From assembly GCF_934307085.1 (NCBI RefSeq), contig NZ_CAKRCF010000048.1, positions 1 to 21,380 on the forward strand: DNA of 21,380 bases, in the 5' to 3' direction. The DNA is from an uncultured Anaerobutyricum sp. Lineage in GTDB: Bacteria > Bacillota > Clostridia > Lachnospirales > Lachnospiraceae. Shown here piece by piece: positions 1 to 8,223 of the stretch. Position 1 is the first letter of the stretch; each line of letters opens with the position of its first letter. Made by a program: the position numbers and the translations under genes. A model generated the notes under the pieces. It was not told the origin of the DNA. It ran no database searches and was given only the letters and a program-made list of their open reading frames with translations.

Positions 1-296
1 TTTCTTCGATATCTCACTACCATGATCAGATGATAGTACATCAGATATACTGAATGCACATTATGATTTATTTTTCCTTTTCTACTGATTCTATTATACC
101 ATGGATTGCATCATCAAACAAGTGTTCTCTTTTTGTTTTTACGCAATTCATCTCCCACCTGCAGAGGAAGGAGAATTCTTGCTATATTATGTTAAAATTT
201 CTATTTTGTGTTGTTTTTTGTCTGTTTTCTAATGATATTTCTTCTTCTCAAGCATTTTCACCAAGTAAAGTTTTTACGTCTTTATGTAAAATATAT
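1..296. other. Left-edge stretch with no convincing gene
   Basis: AT-rich DNA upstream of the first real transcription unit. A plus-strand reading frame at 54-350 has no ribosome binding site, contains the next gene's promoter, and resembles no family I know, so I do not call it. On the minus strand there is a plausible leftward promoter: TTGTTT at 116-121 and TATAAT at 93-98 (as read on the minus strand) with 17-bp spacing. It may drive something beyond the left edge. Confidence 0.4.
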
Positions 297-325
297 TTGA
301 CATCGCAATTTTTGTGTGTTATATA
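297..325 (+). promoter_or_regulatory. Promoter of the membrane protein/XRE regulator pair
   Basis: TTGACA at 297-302 and TATATA at 320-325 are separated by 17 bp, close to the SigA consensus. The predicted start near 332 leaves a leader of about 125 nt. In that leader AAAAGAG (336-342) can pair with CTCTTTT (393-399), and inside it TCATAA (345-350) with TTATGA (385-390), so the leader may fold into one long hairpin. Confidence 0.65.
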
Positions 326-455
326 TAAATCATACAAAAGAGTGTCATAAAATGGTATCTTACAGCTTCACTACATATCAGTTATTATGAGCCTCTTTTC
401 GTATTTCCATTTTGTTTTTCAATTTACTAATGCAAAAATTTAAGGAGGTTTTATT

Positions 456-971
456 ATGCCATTTTCATTACTAGCTCTTATTATTTTTCTCATTGTTTAT
501 GCTATTATTGCATACGGTGTTTATTCTTCAAGAAAAATGCAATACGATGAGCGGCAAAAATGTATGCAGAGCATTGCCTACAAGTACGGTTTTTTTACTC
601 TCATTCTTGCAACTGCAGTCAATGGTTTCATAGAATATTATACAAAATCATCCTGGGGTACTCCATTAGCAGAATCATTTACCATTATTTGCATCGGTCT
701 TATCGTATTTTTTACCATTTGTGTTTTTAAAGATGCTTATTTTTCTTATTCTGAAACACCGGTAAAAAATATCGTTCAAAGCATTTTCCTTTTTTCATTA
801 ACTGGTGGAATAAATCTTTATACTGGTATCATGAATCAGCAAGAAATTATCTCACAACATAGCCCTGTTAAATTCAATAATATCAATCTGATTTCAGGGA
901 TTCTACTATTACTTGCCGATGCTATTGTTATTACCCGCGCTATTATGGAACATCTGCAAAAAGAGGAGTAG
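456..971 (+). CDS. Small multi-pass membrane protein of unknown function
   Basis: The 171-residue protein has about five hydrophobic segments, near residues 3-25, 44-62, 75-97, 106-126 and 144-164. A short charged loop (SSRKMQYDERQK) follows the first. I see no catalytic motif or transporter signature. The start is supported by AAGGAGG at 442-448, eight bases before the ATG. The next gene, a small XRE-type regulator, starts four bases after the stop, so the two are one operon. Pairs of a small membrane protein and a Cro/C1-like regulator are common in Firmicutes, where the membrane protein is often the target or the signal partner of the regulator. That role is inference here. Function is not known. 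Confidence 0.8.
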   Translation: MPFSLLALIIFLIVYAIIAYGVYSSRKMQYDERQKCMQSIAYKYGFFTLILATAVNGFIEYYTKSSWGTPLAESFTIICIGLIVFFTICVFKDAYFSYSETPVKNIVQSIFLFSLTGGINLYTGIMNQQEIISQHSPVKFNNINLISGILLLLADAIVITRAIMEHLQKEE

Positions 972-975
972 CCTT

Positions 976-1167
976 ATGAAAAACCTACGATTAAAAGCTG
1001 CCCGCGCTGCTCTTGATATGTCGCAGGCTGAACTTGCGAAACGTGTTAATGTGTCGAGACAGACTATTGTTGCGATTGAAAAAGGGGACTATAACCCTAC
1101 GATTAAACTGTGCATTGCTATTTGCCATGAACTGGGGAAAACACTCGACGAATTGTTTTGGGAATAA
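976..1167 (+). CDS. XRE/Cro-type helix-turn-helix regulator
   Basis: A 63-residue single-domain DNA-binding protein. Residues 4-58 form a Cro/C1 helix-turn-helix: SQAELAKRVNVSRQTIVAIE is the helix-turn-helix core, followed by KGDYNPTIKLCIAIC and the typical ending GKTLDELFW. The frame is also open upstream to 913, but the true start is the ATG at 976. It has GAGGAG at 963-968 just upstream, and its protein begins where small regulators of this type normally begin (MKNLRLKAARAAL). It follows the membrane protein gene with a 4-base gap. It probably regulates its own operon or a membrane-linked response. Its target is unknown. Confidence 0.88.
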   Translation: MKNLRLKAARAALDMSQAELAKRVNVSRQTIVAIEKGDYNPTIKLCIAICHELGKTLDELFWE

Positions 1168-1275
1168 AATGGGGTAAATTTTTTAGTGCTTCTTCTCGAT
1201 AATCCTTCTAGCAATCCGACTATAGATTTCTCCGGCAGCGGCGTCAACTTTGCCATTCGGCAACTTAGTAAGTTA

Positions 1276-1304
1276 TTGACTTATTCTTTTTTGTCTACTA
1301 CAAT
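1276..1304 (+). promoter_or_regulatory. Promoter of upp
   Basis: TTGACT at 1276-1281 and TACAAT at 1299-1304 with 17-bp spacing form a strong SigA-type promoter. Transcription would start near 1311 and give a leader of about 100 nt before the upp start codon. The region between the previous gene (ends 1167) and this promoter holds no plus-strand gene. Confidence 0.7.
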
Positions 1305-1333
1305 AGTGCTAGTGTTATGGTACTAAATCAGTA

Positions 1334-1372
1334 TGTTTCAGGAGAAGCTATTTTTCTGAAATAGATTTTTTT
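1334..1372 (+). terminator. Terminator-like attenuator in the upp leader
   Basis: Bases 1334-1346 can pair with 1351-1363 (UGUUUCAGGAGAA against UUUUUCUGAAAUA, some G-U pairs) around a 4-base loop. Seven T residues follow at 1366-1372. It lies after the upp promoter and before the gene, where an attenuator would sit. Bases 1323-1331 (CTAAATCAG) can instead pair with 1356-1364 at 7 of 9 positions, which would break the terminator. I see no PyrR-site consensus and no known riboswitch fold, so any signal is unknown. Confidence 0.5.
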
Positions 1373-1411
1373 AATGTATCCGCATTATTACATTACAGAT
1401 TGGAGAAAGAT

Positions 1412-2041
1412 ATGAATAACGTTATTGAGATGAATCACCCGCTTATTAAGCACAAGATTTCTCTTTTAAGAGATAAGAACACAGGAACGAATGAGTTTCG
1501 TAAGTTAATTGAAGAGATTGGTATCTTAATGGGATATGAGGCTTTGAGAGACCTTCCATTAGAAGATATTGAGATTGAGACACCAATTGAAACTTGCAAA
1601 ACACCTATGATTTCCGGTAAGAAGCTTGCTATCGTTCCTATTCTTCGTGCTGGTCTTGGTATGGTAAATGGTATCCTTGCTCTTGTTCCATCTGCAAAGG
1701 TTGGACACATTGGTTTATACCGTGACGAAGAGACTCATGAACCTCACGAATATTATTGTAAACTGCCAGACCCAATTGACCAGAGACTTATCGTTGTATT
1801 AGACCCAATGCTTGCTACTGGTGGTTCTGCTATCGCTGCCATCAACTTTATCAAAGAGCATGGTGGAAAGAATATTAAATTTATGTCTATTATTGCTGCT
1901 CCTGAAGGAGTAGAACGTCTTGCAAAAGCTCATCCAGATGTGCAGATTTACTGTGGTAACATCGACCGTCAGTTAAATGAGGATGCTTACATCTGCCCTG
2001 GACTTGGAGATGCCGGAGATAGAATTTTCGGAACAAAATAA
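1412..2041 (+). CDS. upp: Uracil phosphoribosyltransferase
   Basis: Converts uracil plus PRPP to UMP in pyrimidine salvage, in the cytoplasm. The 209-residue length matches the family. The PRPP-binding loop is [13 protein letters not shown] near residues 128-140, and the uracil-binding C-terminal stretch [15 protein letters not shown] is intact. The early part also fits ([18 protein letters not shown]). The start is the ATG at 1412, with GGAG at 1402-1405 six bases upstream. An in-frame TTG at 1400 would place the ribosome binding site inside the gene. The leader carries a promoter and a terminator-like hairpin. A purine permease gene follows after 66 bases on the same strand, so this looks like a nucleobase salvage operon. 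Confidence 0.97.
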   Translation: MNNVIEMNHPLIKHKISLLRDKNTGTNEFRKLIEEIGILMGYEALRDLPLEDIEIETPIETCKTPMISGKKLAIVPILRAGLGMVNGILALVPSAKVGHIGLYRDEETHEPHEYYCKLPDPIDQRLIVVLDPMLATGGSAIAAINFIKEHGGKNIKFMSIIAAPEGVERLAKAHPDVQIYCGNIDRQLNEDAYICPGLGDAGDRIFGTK

Positions 2042-2058
2042 TGTTAACGAAAAATAAA

Positions 2059-2084
2059 AGAGTCCTTATTTTACAGGGGACTCT
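2059..2084 (+). terminator. Hairpin between upp and the permease gene
   Basis: AGAGTCC (2059-2065) pairs perfectly with GGACTCT (2078-2084) around a 12-base loop. It is followed by CTATTTAAAG rather than a clean T tract, so it may be a weak terminator or an RNA processing or stability hairpin that lowers expression of the downstream permease. Confidence 0.45.
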
Positions 2085-2107
2085 CTATTTAAAGAAAGGA
2101 AAGTATT

Positions 2108-3490
2108 ATGTTAGAAAAATTCTTTAAGTTATCCGAAAATCACACGGATGCGAAGACAGAAATTCTAGCCGGTATTACGACATTTATGACTATGGCGTAT
2201 ATTTTGGCCGTTAACCCAAGTATTATGGCTGCTACCGGTATGGATTCCGGAGCTGTATTTACCGCTACTGCTCTTGCCGCTTTTGTCGGAACATTACTGA
2301 TGGCGATTTTCGCAAACTATCCATTTGCTCTGGCACCGGGTATGGGACTGAATGCTTACTTTGCTTACACAGTTGTAATCGGTATGGGATATAGCTGGCA
2401 GTATGCACTGACTGCTGTATTTGCAGAAGGTATTATTTTCATCCTTCTTTCTCTTACAAATGTGCGTGAAGCAATTTTCAATGCGATTCCAATGAATTTA
2501 AAATCTGCCGTCAGTGTAGGTATTGGTCTTTTCATCGCATTTGTAGGTTTACAGAACGCCCACATTGTTATTGGTGGTTCTACTTTACTTCAGTTATTCT
2601 CTGTGGACGCCTATAATCAGGCAAATGGAGTGGAAGCTTCTTTTAACAATGTAGGAATCACTGTACTTCTTGCCATTATCGGTATTATTATTACTGGAAT
2701 TTTAGTTGTTAAAAATATAAAAGGAAATATCCTCTGGGGTATTCTGATCACATGGGCACTCGGTATCATTTGCCAGTTTGCAGGACTTTATGTTCCAAAT
2801 GCTGACTTAGGATTCTACAGCCTGTTACCAGATTTCAGCAATGGTCTTTCCATTCCCAGTCTGGCTCCTATTTTCGGAAAGCTTCAGTTTAAGGGCATTT
2901 TTTCTGTAGACTTTATTGTAATTTTATTTGCATTTTTATTTGTTGACCTTTTTGATACTATCGGAACACTCGTTGGTGTATCTGCCAAAGCGGATATGTT
3001 AGATGAAGAAGGAAAGCTTCCTCATATTAAAGGGGCACTTCTTGCTGATGCTGTAGCGACTACTTTTGGTGCAATCATCGGAACTTCTACCACTACTACT
3101 TTTGTGGAAAGTGCTTCTGGGGTATCCGAAGGAGGAAGAACAGGTCTTACTGCTGTTACAACAGCGATCCTTTTTGGATTATCTCTGTTCTTATCACCAA
3201 TCTTCCTTGCGATTCCATCTTTTGCTACCGCACCTGCTTTAGTAATTGTTGGATTATATATGCTTAGTAATGTTACAAACATTAACTTCTCTGATATGTC
3301 CGAGGCTATCCCTGCTTATGTATGTATCATTGCAATGCCATTCTTCTACAGTATCTCCGAAGGTATCTCCATGGGAGTTATCGCTTATGTTGTTATTAAC
3401 CTTATCACAGGAGAGGCAAAAGAGAAGAAGATTAGTGCATTGATGTATGTATTGGCAATCCTGTTCATCTTAAAATACATTTTTCTGTAA
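2108..3490 (+). CDS. NCS2-family purine (hypoxanthine/guanine) permease, AzgA-like
   Basis: A 460-residue membrane protein of the AzgA-like branch of the nucleobase:cation symporter-2 family, which includes Bacillus PbuG and PbuO. The N-terminus MLEKFFKLSENHTDAKTEILAGITTFMTMAYILAVNP has the classic hallmarks of the branch. So do APGMGLNAYFAYTVV, the DLFDTIGTLVGVSAKA segment and the GTSTTTTFVESASGVSEGGRTG substrate-site motif. It probably imports hypoxanthine, guanine or adenine; the exact substrate cannot be read from sequence. AAAGGA at 2095-2100 lies seven bases before the ATG. It follows upp, which fits nucleobase salvage, although upp handles uracil and this branch handles purines. There is no room for a purine riboswitch in the 66-base gap upstream. 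Confidence 0.93.
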   Translation: MLEKFFKLSENHTDAKTEILAGITTFMTMAYILAVNPSIMAATGMDSGAVFTATALAAFVGTLLMAIFANYPFALAPGMGLNAYFAYTVVIGMGYSWQYALTAVFAEGIIFILLSLTNVREAIFNAIPMNLKSAVSVGIGLFIAFVGLQNAHIVIGGSTLLQLFSVDAYNQANGVEASFNNVGITVLLAIIGIIITGILVVKNIKGNILWGILITWALGIICQFAGLYVPNADLGFYSLLPDFSNGLSIPSLAPIFGKLQFKGIFSVDFIVILFAFLFVDLFDTIGTLVGVSAKADMLDEEGKLPHIKGALLADAVATTFGAIIGTSTTTTFVESASGVSEGGRTGLTAVTTAILFGLSLFLSPIFLAIPSFATAPALVIVGLYMLSNVTNINFSDMSEAIPAYVCIIAMPFFYSISEGISMGVIAYVVINLITGEAKEKKISALMYVLAILFILKYIFL

Positions 3491-3526
3491 TTTTCAAGTT
3501 TTCTAAAGCATATTTGAAAAATTATT

Positions 3527-3551
3527 CCTGCAATGTAAATCCCATTGCAGG
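3527..3551 (+). terminator. Hairpin after the purine permease gene
   Basis: CCTGCAATG (3527-3535) pairs perfectly with CATTGCAGG (3543-3551) around a 7-base loop, 36 bases after the permease stop. A strong T tract does not follow (AGTTAAATTAAA), so termination efficiency is uncertain. The H1 hairpin downstream may be the real end of the transcript. Confidence 0.5.
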
Positions 3552-3600
3552 AGTTAAATTAAACAGATACCGCTGATATTTCTATCCGGAGCCCCAAAGA

Positions 3601-3727
3601 ACAGAAAAGCAGAAATTTTAGATAGACTAGAATGTGATGTCGGAGCAAGTAAAAATGCCGGTCAGACATTTTTTGCGCCGCGACTCTCTTCACATTCTAG
3701 TCTATCTAAAATTTCTGCTTTTCGTCT
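3601..3727 (+). repeat. Giant hairpin H1 (long-stem, conserved-core element)
   Basis: Bases 3604-3636 pair without a mismatch with 3691-3723, a 33-bp stem. At the foot, left ACAG and right CGTCT leave A3603 bulged. The 54-base top contains CGGAGCAAG, an apical hairpin AAAAATG/CATTTTT, and CGCCGCGACT, the core shared with H3-H6. GTCG (3638-3641) can pair with CGAC (3681-3684) just above the stem. It lies between the convergent ends of the permease and vanZ-like genes, and both strands leave the stem through T-rich sequence, so it could stop transcripts from both sides. Its 54-base top matches that of H5 at 50 positions although the stems are unrelated. Confidence 0.85.
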
Positions 3728-3744
3728 TTTCTTCTTTTCGTTTA

Positions 3745-4776
3745 TCACAATTTTTTTGCGCAGTTTTCTACTTTTCCTACCTGTGTTCCATACCATATTG
3801 TTCCATCATCTTCACAATATAGTAAATAGATAACCTCTTTCATTTCCCACGATTTATTATTATAAAATCGAAATGTCTGCGGTTGCACATATTGAATTTC
3901 AACATAGGTTTTACCTTGTTCCTGAACAGTTTTTATATCAGCCGAAAGATTCTGTACCGTATAGCTTGCTGCTTCATTAGATATGCAAATTCCCATATTC
4001 GCATACCAATCCGTACCTGTTCCTGTTTGAAGTATATCTGATACTTTATTTTCTTTGATCAGATTCATCTTTAATATTGCTGAATACTCTTTGTCAAAAT
4101 TTAAGCCGCCAATTTCTGTATAATATGCTTCCTCTTCGGCCTGTAATGCATCCCCATTTGCCCAGAAGGACAGCGCAAATATAGAAATACAAAATAGTAT
4201 AACTGTACTTAAAATTCTTATGATTCCATATTTATACATCTTTTTATCAAAGAGTTCCAGAAATCCTTGTGCGGTCAAATATCCGACAAGGAATCCTGCT
4301 GTATTTGCAATCAGGTCATCAATTTCAGGGAGTCTTCCTGTAAATGCCTGAAAGATTTCGATAAAAAGAGAAGTTAAAAATCCTATGAGTATCGCTTTTT
4401 TCCAGCTCAGTTTTTTCTTAAGACCATATAAAATAAATATCAGAAACCCGTAAGGTACAAATAACAGGCAATTTAACGTCACCATTTTTATTGAAGCACC
4501 TTTAAACGGAATATTTAAAAGCGAAACCATGTTCGGAACCGAGTATACATAAGTGGAGATGTCAGTTCTGATAATCCCTGTAATTGTTAAAATCGTACAC
4601 AGATAAATTACCAGTAATAATTCACAAAACAGATACTTAAATCCATATTTTTTCAGCCTCTCCCCACTTCTTTTTTTCAGTGAAAACAAAATAAGATTCC
4701 AAAGAAGCCATAAAATCATTCCTAACAAAATACATTGCTTAGCCTCCCAGATTCCATCGATAATATAGCTACTCAT
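3745..4776 (-). CDS. VanZ-like membrane protein with an extra C-terminal extracytoplasmic domain
   Basis: The 343-residue protein has N-terminal membrane helices and a VanZ-type domain around residues 50-175. The family signature is near residues 132-166: FIEIFQAFTGRLPEIDDLI followed by ANTAGFLVGY. Another helix near residues 185-205 is followed by about 135 hydrophilic residues (for example TGTDWYANMGICISNEAASY), probably outside the cell, which is longer than plain VanZ proteins. VanZ itself gives low teicoplanin resistance by an unclear mechanism. The start is the ATG at 4776, with GGGAGG at 4782-4787 five bases before it. The ATG at 4791 would have the ribosome binding site inside the gene. 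It is the last gene of the GntR-ABC operon, 29 bases after the permease. Confidence 0.85.
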   Translation of the reverse strand: MSSYIIDGIWEAKQCILLGMILWLLWNLILFSLKKRSGERLKKYGFKYLFCELLLVIYLCTILTITGIIRTDISTYVYSVPNMVSLLNIPFKGASIKMVTLNCLLFVPYGFLIFILYGLKKKLSWKKAILIGFLTSLFIEIFQAFTGRLPEIDDLIANTAGFLVGYLTAQGFLELFDKKMYKYGIIRILSTVILFCISIFALSFWANGDALQAEEEAYYTEIGGLNFDKEYSAILKMNLIKENKVSDILQTGTGTDWYANMGICISNEAASYTVQNLSADIKTVQEQGKTYVEIQYVQPQTFRFYNNKSWEMKEVIYLLYCEDDGTIWYGTQVGKVENCAKKL

Positions 4777-4805
4777 ACTCACCTCCCACATTTGAATGAA
4801 TTAAA

Positions 4806-6833
4806 TTACTCCTTTAATAATTGCTGCAATTCATCATCTGTACAAATAGAATAGCAATATATGCTATTTCCTCCATTTTTATTTTTATAGTTTACCTGAA
4901 TATCCATGCTTCCATTTATTACGGTTATTCCCGGAACATTTTCCATCTGCTGAAGAACAAGTTTCTTTTTTAGTTTATTAATTCGTTTTTTATCTGTTAT
5001 TCCATATCTGATATTTTCTCCGGTACTTCCATCATATCCTTCAATCCCAATACTACTGATATTTAAGTTATCTATTGTCTGGTTGACAGCACAGCCTTTT
5101 TGTGCTAAAAATGCAAGCGTCTTTTTAAAAGAGGGATAAATATAATACGTATCCTGTGTTGCATTTTCACTTCCCATTGTTCCACCTATTGATATATCTA
5201 TATTTCCTACGGGAACTGTTTTTTGTACATCTGTGTAGCTTAAGCCGTCTAACTCACTTAAATAAGTATCAAAGAACTGCTTTTTCTCTTCTTTTGTAAG
5301 GTTTAAATATTCTGTTTCTATCCCTGACCAGGTTATTTCTTCGATATCATTATAATTTCCTGTATAGAGAGAATAGATATTCTTTTTAAATTCTCTTGTC
5401 GCATACAGTTTATTATAAAGTTCTTTTGCCTTTTTGGAACGAAGGATATAGGTTCTTACTTTACGTTTTCCGTTTTTCATACAAAATGTTGTAGAAATCT
5501 CAATATCACCGCTCATCACTTCTTTTTTAGATACAGATGAAAAGAATAAAAACTTGCTGTTTTTCTCATAATACTCTGAAGAGGATGTTTCTGCACTGTT
5601 TTTTACTTCTACTGATTCTTTGATTACAGAAAGAGCAAGCTGTTTTTCTTCTCCTTTTAATCCTGATCGTTCTTCCCCTTTTCCCCAATATCCGTAACTA
5701 TTCACTCCTAATGGCTTTATTTCGATACTCTCGACCCTGGATGCTTTTGGTATATACCTGTCATACCCAAAAAGATCTGCACTAAAACTTGCCATGATAA
5801 ACAAGGAACCAAGCATAATAACTATAAGTTGTTTTTTATGACAAAAAATCGCTCTTACATCAAATTCATAAATGCATTCAATTAATGCATGTATAACGAA
5901 CACACCAAATACAACTCCGAATATAAGCCAGAAAATGGATTTTGCATTTCCCAATGAATAGAAAATAATTCCTGAATATAAGGCAGATGGGATAACTAAT
6001 AACACTTTAATTACTGTATTTGCCTTTGTAAATGCCATAGCCCGTCCTGCACTTTCTGCCGGCCGTCTATTATAGAGTGTGCGGCACAGTACATATAAAC
6101 CGACAATCCATAACAGAAGAATCATCATATATTTTATCTGCGTTTCTCTGCCGCTATTTATATCTGCCATTCCCCGAAGTCCAACCCATACCGGAGAAAG
6201 ATAGTTGGTTATATTATTATAAACATTATCTGCCGTATTCCCGGAATAGGTGGCGAAAAAGGAGCTTGCATATATTGGAAAAATGTTATAAATAACAATT
6301 GGAAAATAGCTTGCAAATACCCCAAATCCTAATATACCAACGATAATATTCCCTGTCATAATCATTGCCAGAGCCATCGTCAGCCATGTTGCCGCAAAAA
6401 TTAACAAATACCAGAGACTAGAACTGACTATTTCCCATCCTCCTCCAGAAATCTGTTGCTGCGCAATGACAAATTCTATTGCTTCTTCTATTACAAGCGG
6501 AATCAGAAAAATAAAGAGGCTGTTTTGTACTACCAGACGAAATAATGTAGCTCTCTTTATCGGAAGGGATTCGTAAAAATCTGTCTGCTTTCTGGAATGT
6601 AAATAATAAAGACTTACTGCCGCACTGCATGCCGCCAGGACGATTACCACACATGCCATTCCCATATTCGGACGAAACAAACGAAGCACTTCCGCATGTG
6701 AGGAACATTCATTTACTCCCATTACTAAAAAAACTGCTTTTATAAAAAATGTAAGTACTGTGACAATCGTCATGCCAAGCATTCTCTTTCTATTCTCCCT
6801 GCTTAGCTTAGAGTATGAGATTCTTGATGTCAT
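4806..6833 (-). CDS. ABC-2 type transporter permease with large C-terminal extracytoplasmic domain
   Basis: A 675-residue membrane protein that partners the ATPase encoded just upstream. About nine hydrophobic segments lie in residues 18-355, including TIVTVLTFFIKAVFLVMGV, CVVIVLAACSAAVSLYYL, WYLLIFAATWLTMALAMIM and IFWLIFGVVFGVFVIHALI. SRKQTDFYESLPIKRATLF after the second segment is typical of permeases from GntR-linked ABC modules. Residues 360-675 form a soluble domain, probably on the outside, of the kind annotated as DUF6449 in similar proteins (from memory). The substrate is unknown; related modules act in antimicrobial peptide or envelope stress responses. The start ATG at 6833 overlaps the ATPase gene by 26 bases, with GGAGGT eight bases upstream, indicating coupled translation. 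Confidence 0.87.
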   Translation of the reverse strand: MTSRISYSKLSRENRKRMLGMTIVTVLTFFIKAVFLVMGVNECSSHAEVLRLFRPNMGMACVVIVLAACSAAVSLYYLHSRKQTDFYESLPIKRATLFRLVVQNSLFIFLIPLVIEEAIEFVIAQQQISGGGWEIVSSSLWYLLIFAATWLTMALAMIMTGNIIVGILGFGVFASYFPIVIYNIFPIYASSFFATYSGNTADNVYNNITNYLSPVWVGLRGMADINSGRETQIKYMMILLLWIVGLYVLCRTLYNRRPAESAGRAMAFTKANTVIKVLLVIPSALYSGIIFYSLGNAKSIFWLIFGVVFGVFVIHALIECIYEFDVRAIFCHKKQLIVIMLGSLFIMASFSADLFGYDRYIPKASRVESIEIKPLGVNSYGYWGKGEERSGLKGEEKQLALSVIKESVEVKNSAETSSSEYYEKNSKFLFFSSVSKKEVMSGDIEISTTFCMKNGKRKVRTYILRSKKAKELYNKLYATREFKKNIYSLYTGNYNDIEEITWSGIETEYLNLTKEEKKQFFDTYLSELDGLSYTDVQKTVPVGNIDISIGGTMGSENATQDTYYIYPSFKKTLAFLAQKGCAVNQTIDNLNISSIGIEGYDGSTGENIRYGITDKKRINKLKKKLVLQQMENVPGITVINGSMDIQVNYKNKNGGNSIYCYSICTDDELQQLLKE

Positions 6834-7707
6834 AACCTACTACCTCCGTTTCACTGATAAATATTTCTTCTAAAGACAGCGGAATACATTCATAAAATAC
6901 CGGTTTTAATACAGATAACTTCGCCATTACCTGTTCTTCACTGCCCCTGACTGTCATTGTGACAAGCTTTCCTCTTCGGTTAAATTGTAAAATGTCAAAC
7001 ATTTTCTCCAGCTTCTTGTCATCCTCTCCTGGCAATGCGCACTGTACTTTCTGAATATTACACTTCATCGTTTCTAAATCTTTCGATAAGAGAACACCAC
7101 CCTTATGCAATAGTCCGACATGATCACAAATATCTTCTAATTCTCTCAAATTGTGAGATGCAATAATCGGGGTAAACTTTCTTTCATCAATTTCATTTGC
7201 CAAAATACTTTTAATCCCCTGGCGCATAACCGGATCAAGCCCGTCAAACGTCTCATCACAGAACAAATACTCTACTCCGCTGCATATTCCAAAAAGAATC
7301 GAAAGCTGCTTTTTCATTCCTTTAGAAAATGTCTGAATCTTACGATCTTTTTGTAAAGTAAACTTCACCAGAAACTTACGAAATCTCTTCTCATTGAATG
7401 CAGGGTACAACGTCTTATAAAACGCTGCCATATCTAACGGTGTCGCATTTGGAAAAAAATACTGCTCATCAGAAATATAGAAAAACTTCTGCTTCGCTTC
7501 CACACAATCCCATACAGCTTCCCCATCGATCAGAATCTCTCCTTCCTCTGGCTTTAACACCCCTGCCATCATTCGAAGAAGTGTACTCTTTCCTGCACCA
7601 TTCGTTCCAAGTAGGCCAAAAACCTGGCCCTGTTCAATAGAAAGACTGACATCACTTACGGCTTCGATCTTATCGAAACGCTTGCTGACCTTCTTAATTT
7701 CTATCAT
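6808..7707 (-). CDS. ABC transporter ATP-binding protein (YtrB-like)
   Basis: The 299-residue nucleotide-binding subunit has Walker A GTNGAGKST at residues 34-42, a Q-loop region at about 80-82 (DEQ), a signature FSKGMKKQ at 127-134, Walker B YLFCDE at 147-152, a D-loop GLDP, and the switch histidine in IASHNLRE (H185). The signature is the FSKGMKK form common in YtrB/EcsA-like exporters rather than LSGGQ. The C-terminal 90 residues are an extension typical of this group. Its ATG overlaps the stop of the gntR gene in the four bases ATGA (7704-7707), and GGAGGTGG lies upstream, so the two are translationally coupled. It powers the permease that follows. Confidence 0.95.
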   Translation of the reverse strand: MIEIKKVSKRFDKIEAVSDVSLSIEQGQVFGLLGTNGAGKSTLLRMMAGVLKPEEGEILIDGEAVWDCVEAKQKFFYISDEQYFFPNATPLDMAAFYKTLYPAFNEKRFRKFLVKFTLQKDRKIQTFSKGMKKQLSILFGICSGVEYLFCDETFDGLDPVMRQGIKSILANEIDERKFTPIIASHNLRELEDICDHVGLLHKGGVLLSKDLETMKCNIQKVQCALPGEDDKKLEKMFDILQFNRRGKLVTMTVRGSEEQVMAKLSVLKPVFYECIPLSLEEIFISETEVVGYDIKNLIL

Positions 7708-8075
7708 CTTTCCACCTCCTCATAAGCTTCATTAATACAGGCCAGAGCCTGTTCTTTCAAAATACCTCTCGCTCTCAGCTCCTCTACATTTTCTTTAAAC
7801 TTAATCAGAAGCTTCTCCTGTTCTTTTATAATCAGATTCTCATTCATCTTCACAAAATTCCCTCTTCCCTTTACGGAATAAATAAATCCTTCTCTCTCCA
7901 GCTCACTATATGCCCTCTGAATCGTATTGGGATTAATCGAAAGTTCCATCGCCAGCGAACGCACTGATGGCAGCTTTGAATCCGGCTCCAGCACTCCATT
8001 CAAAATCAATGTCTGAATCTTCTCTGTAACCTGCTCATAAATTGGTCTTTTGTCATTATAGTCAATAAAAATCAC
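7704..8075 (-). CDS. GntR-family regulator, YtrA-like
   Basis: A 123-residue repressor-type protein. The N-terminal winged helix opens with the family hallmark RPIYEQVTEKIQTLILNGVL and contains LPSVRSLAMELSINPNTIQR and AYSELEREGFIYSVKGRGNF. A short C-terminal helical tail replaces the large effector domain, which is the YtrA subfamily layout. The start codon is GTG at 8075, with AGGAGG at 8082-8087 six bases upstream. An ATG two bases upstream in another frame is followed at once by TGA (ATGTGA), so it cannot be the start. It heads the operon with ATPase, permease and VanZ-like genes and very likely represses that operon through the palindrome at 8198-8222. Confidence 0.94.
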   Translation of the reverse strand: MIFIDYNDKRPIYEQVTEKIQTLILNGVLEPDSKLPSVRSLAMELSINPNTIQRAYSELEREGFIYSVKGRGNFVKMNENLIIKEQEKLLIKFKENVEELRARGILKEQALACINEAYEEVER

Positions 8076-8197
8076 ATCGAACCTCCTTCCTTTTTATACT
8101 CATAAAATCAGATGTCACGAATTACTCCGCAGCTAACGCTGCTGAATCTTCAAATACTTCAGGAAAACGCAACATACACTGTACTAGATATGTTAGT

Positions 8198-8222
8198 AGT
8201 GTATTAATACTATTAATACACT
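8198..8222. promoter_or_regulatory. Operator palindrome of the GntR operon
   Basis: A perfect 25-bp palindrome centred on C8210, with half-sites AGTGTATTAATA and TATTAATACACT. It starts two bases past the -10 box of the minus-strand promoter, covering the transcription start. This position is right for a repressor, and YtrA-type GntR proteins bind such palindromes. That this GntR binds it is inference. Confidence 0.8.
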
Positions 8223-8223
8223 T

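Noticed and set aside
68..151. 27-codon minus-strand frame (MNCVKTKREHLFDD...)
   Set aside because: It looks somewhat protein-like, but the G-rich stretch before the ATG is too close for a ribosome binding site, and the candidate promoter at 93-121 lies inside the frame.
54..350. 98-codon plus-strand reading frame at the left edge
   Set aside because: No ribosome binding site, low-complexity hydrophobic and serine-rich translation with no family resemblance, and it runs through the promoter at 297-325.
2042..2107. Purine riboswitch before the purine permease
   Set aside because: Only 66 bases are available and none of the conserved purine aptamer loops is present; only a short hairpin is seen.
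3634..3822. 62-codon plus-strand frame, and a similar one at 17641-17823
   Set aside because: Both lie in the giant hairpins (H1, H7) and have no start signals or family resemblance.
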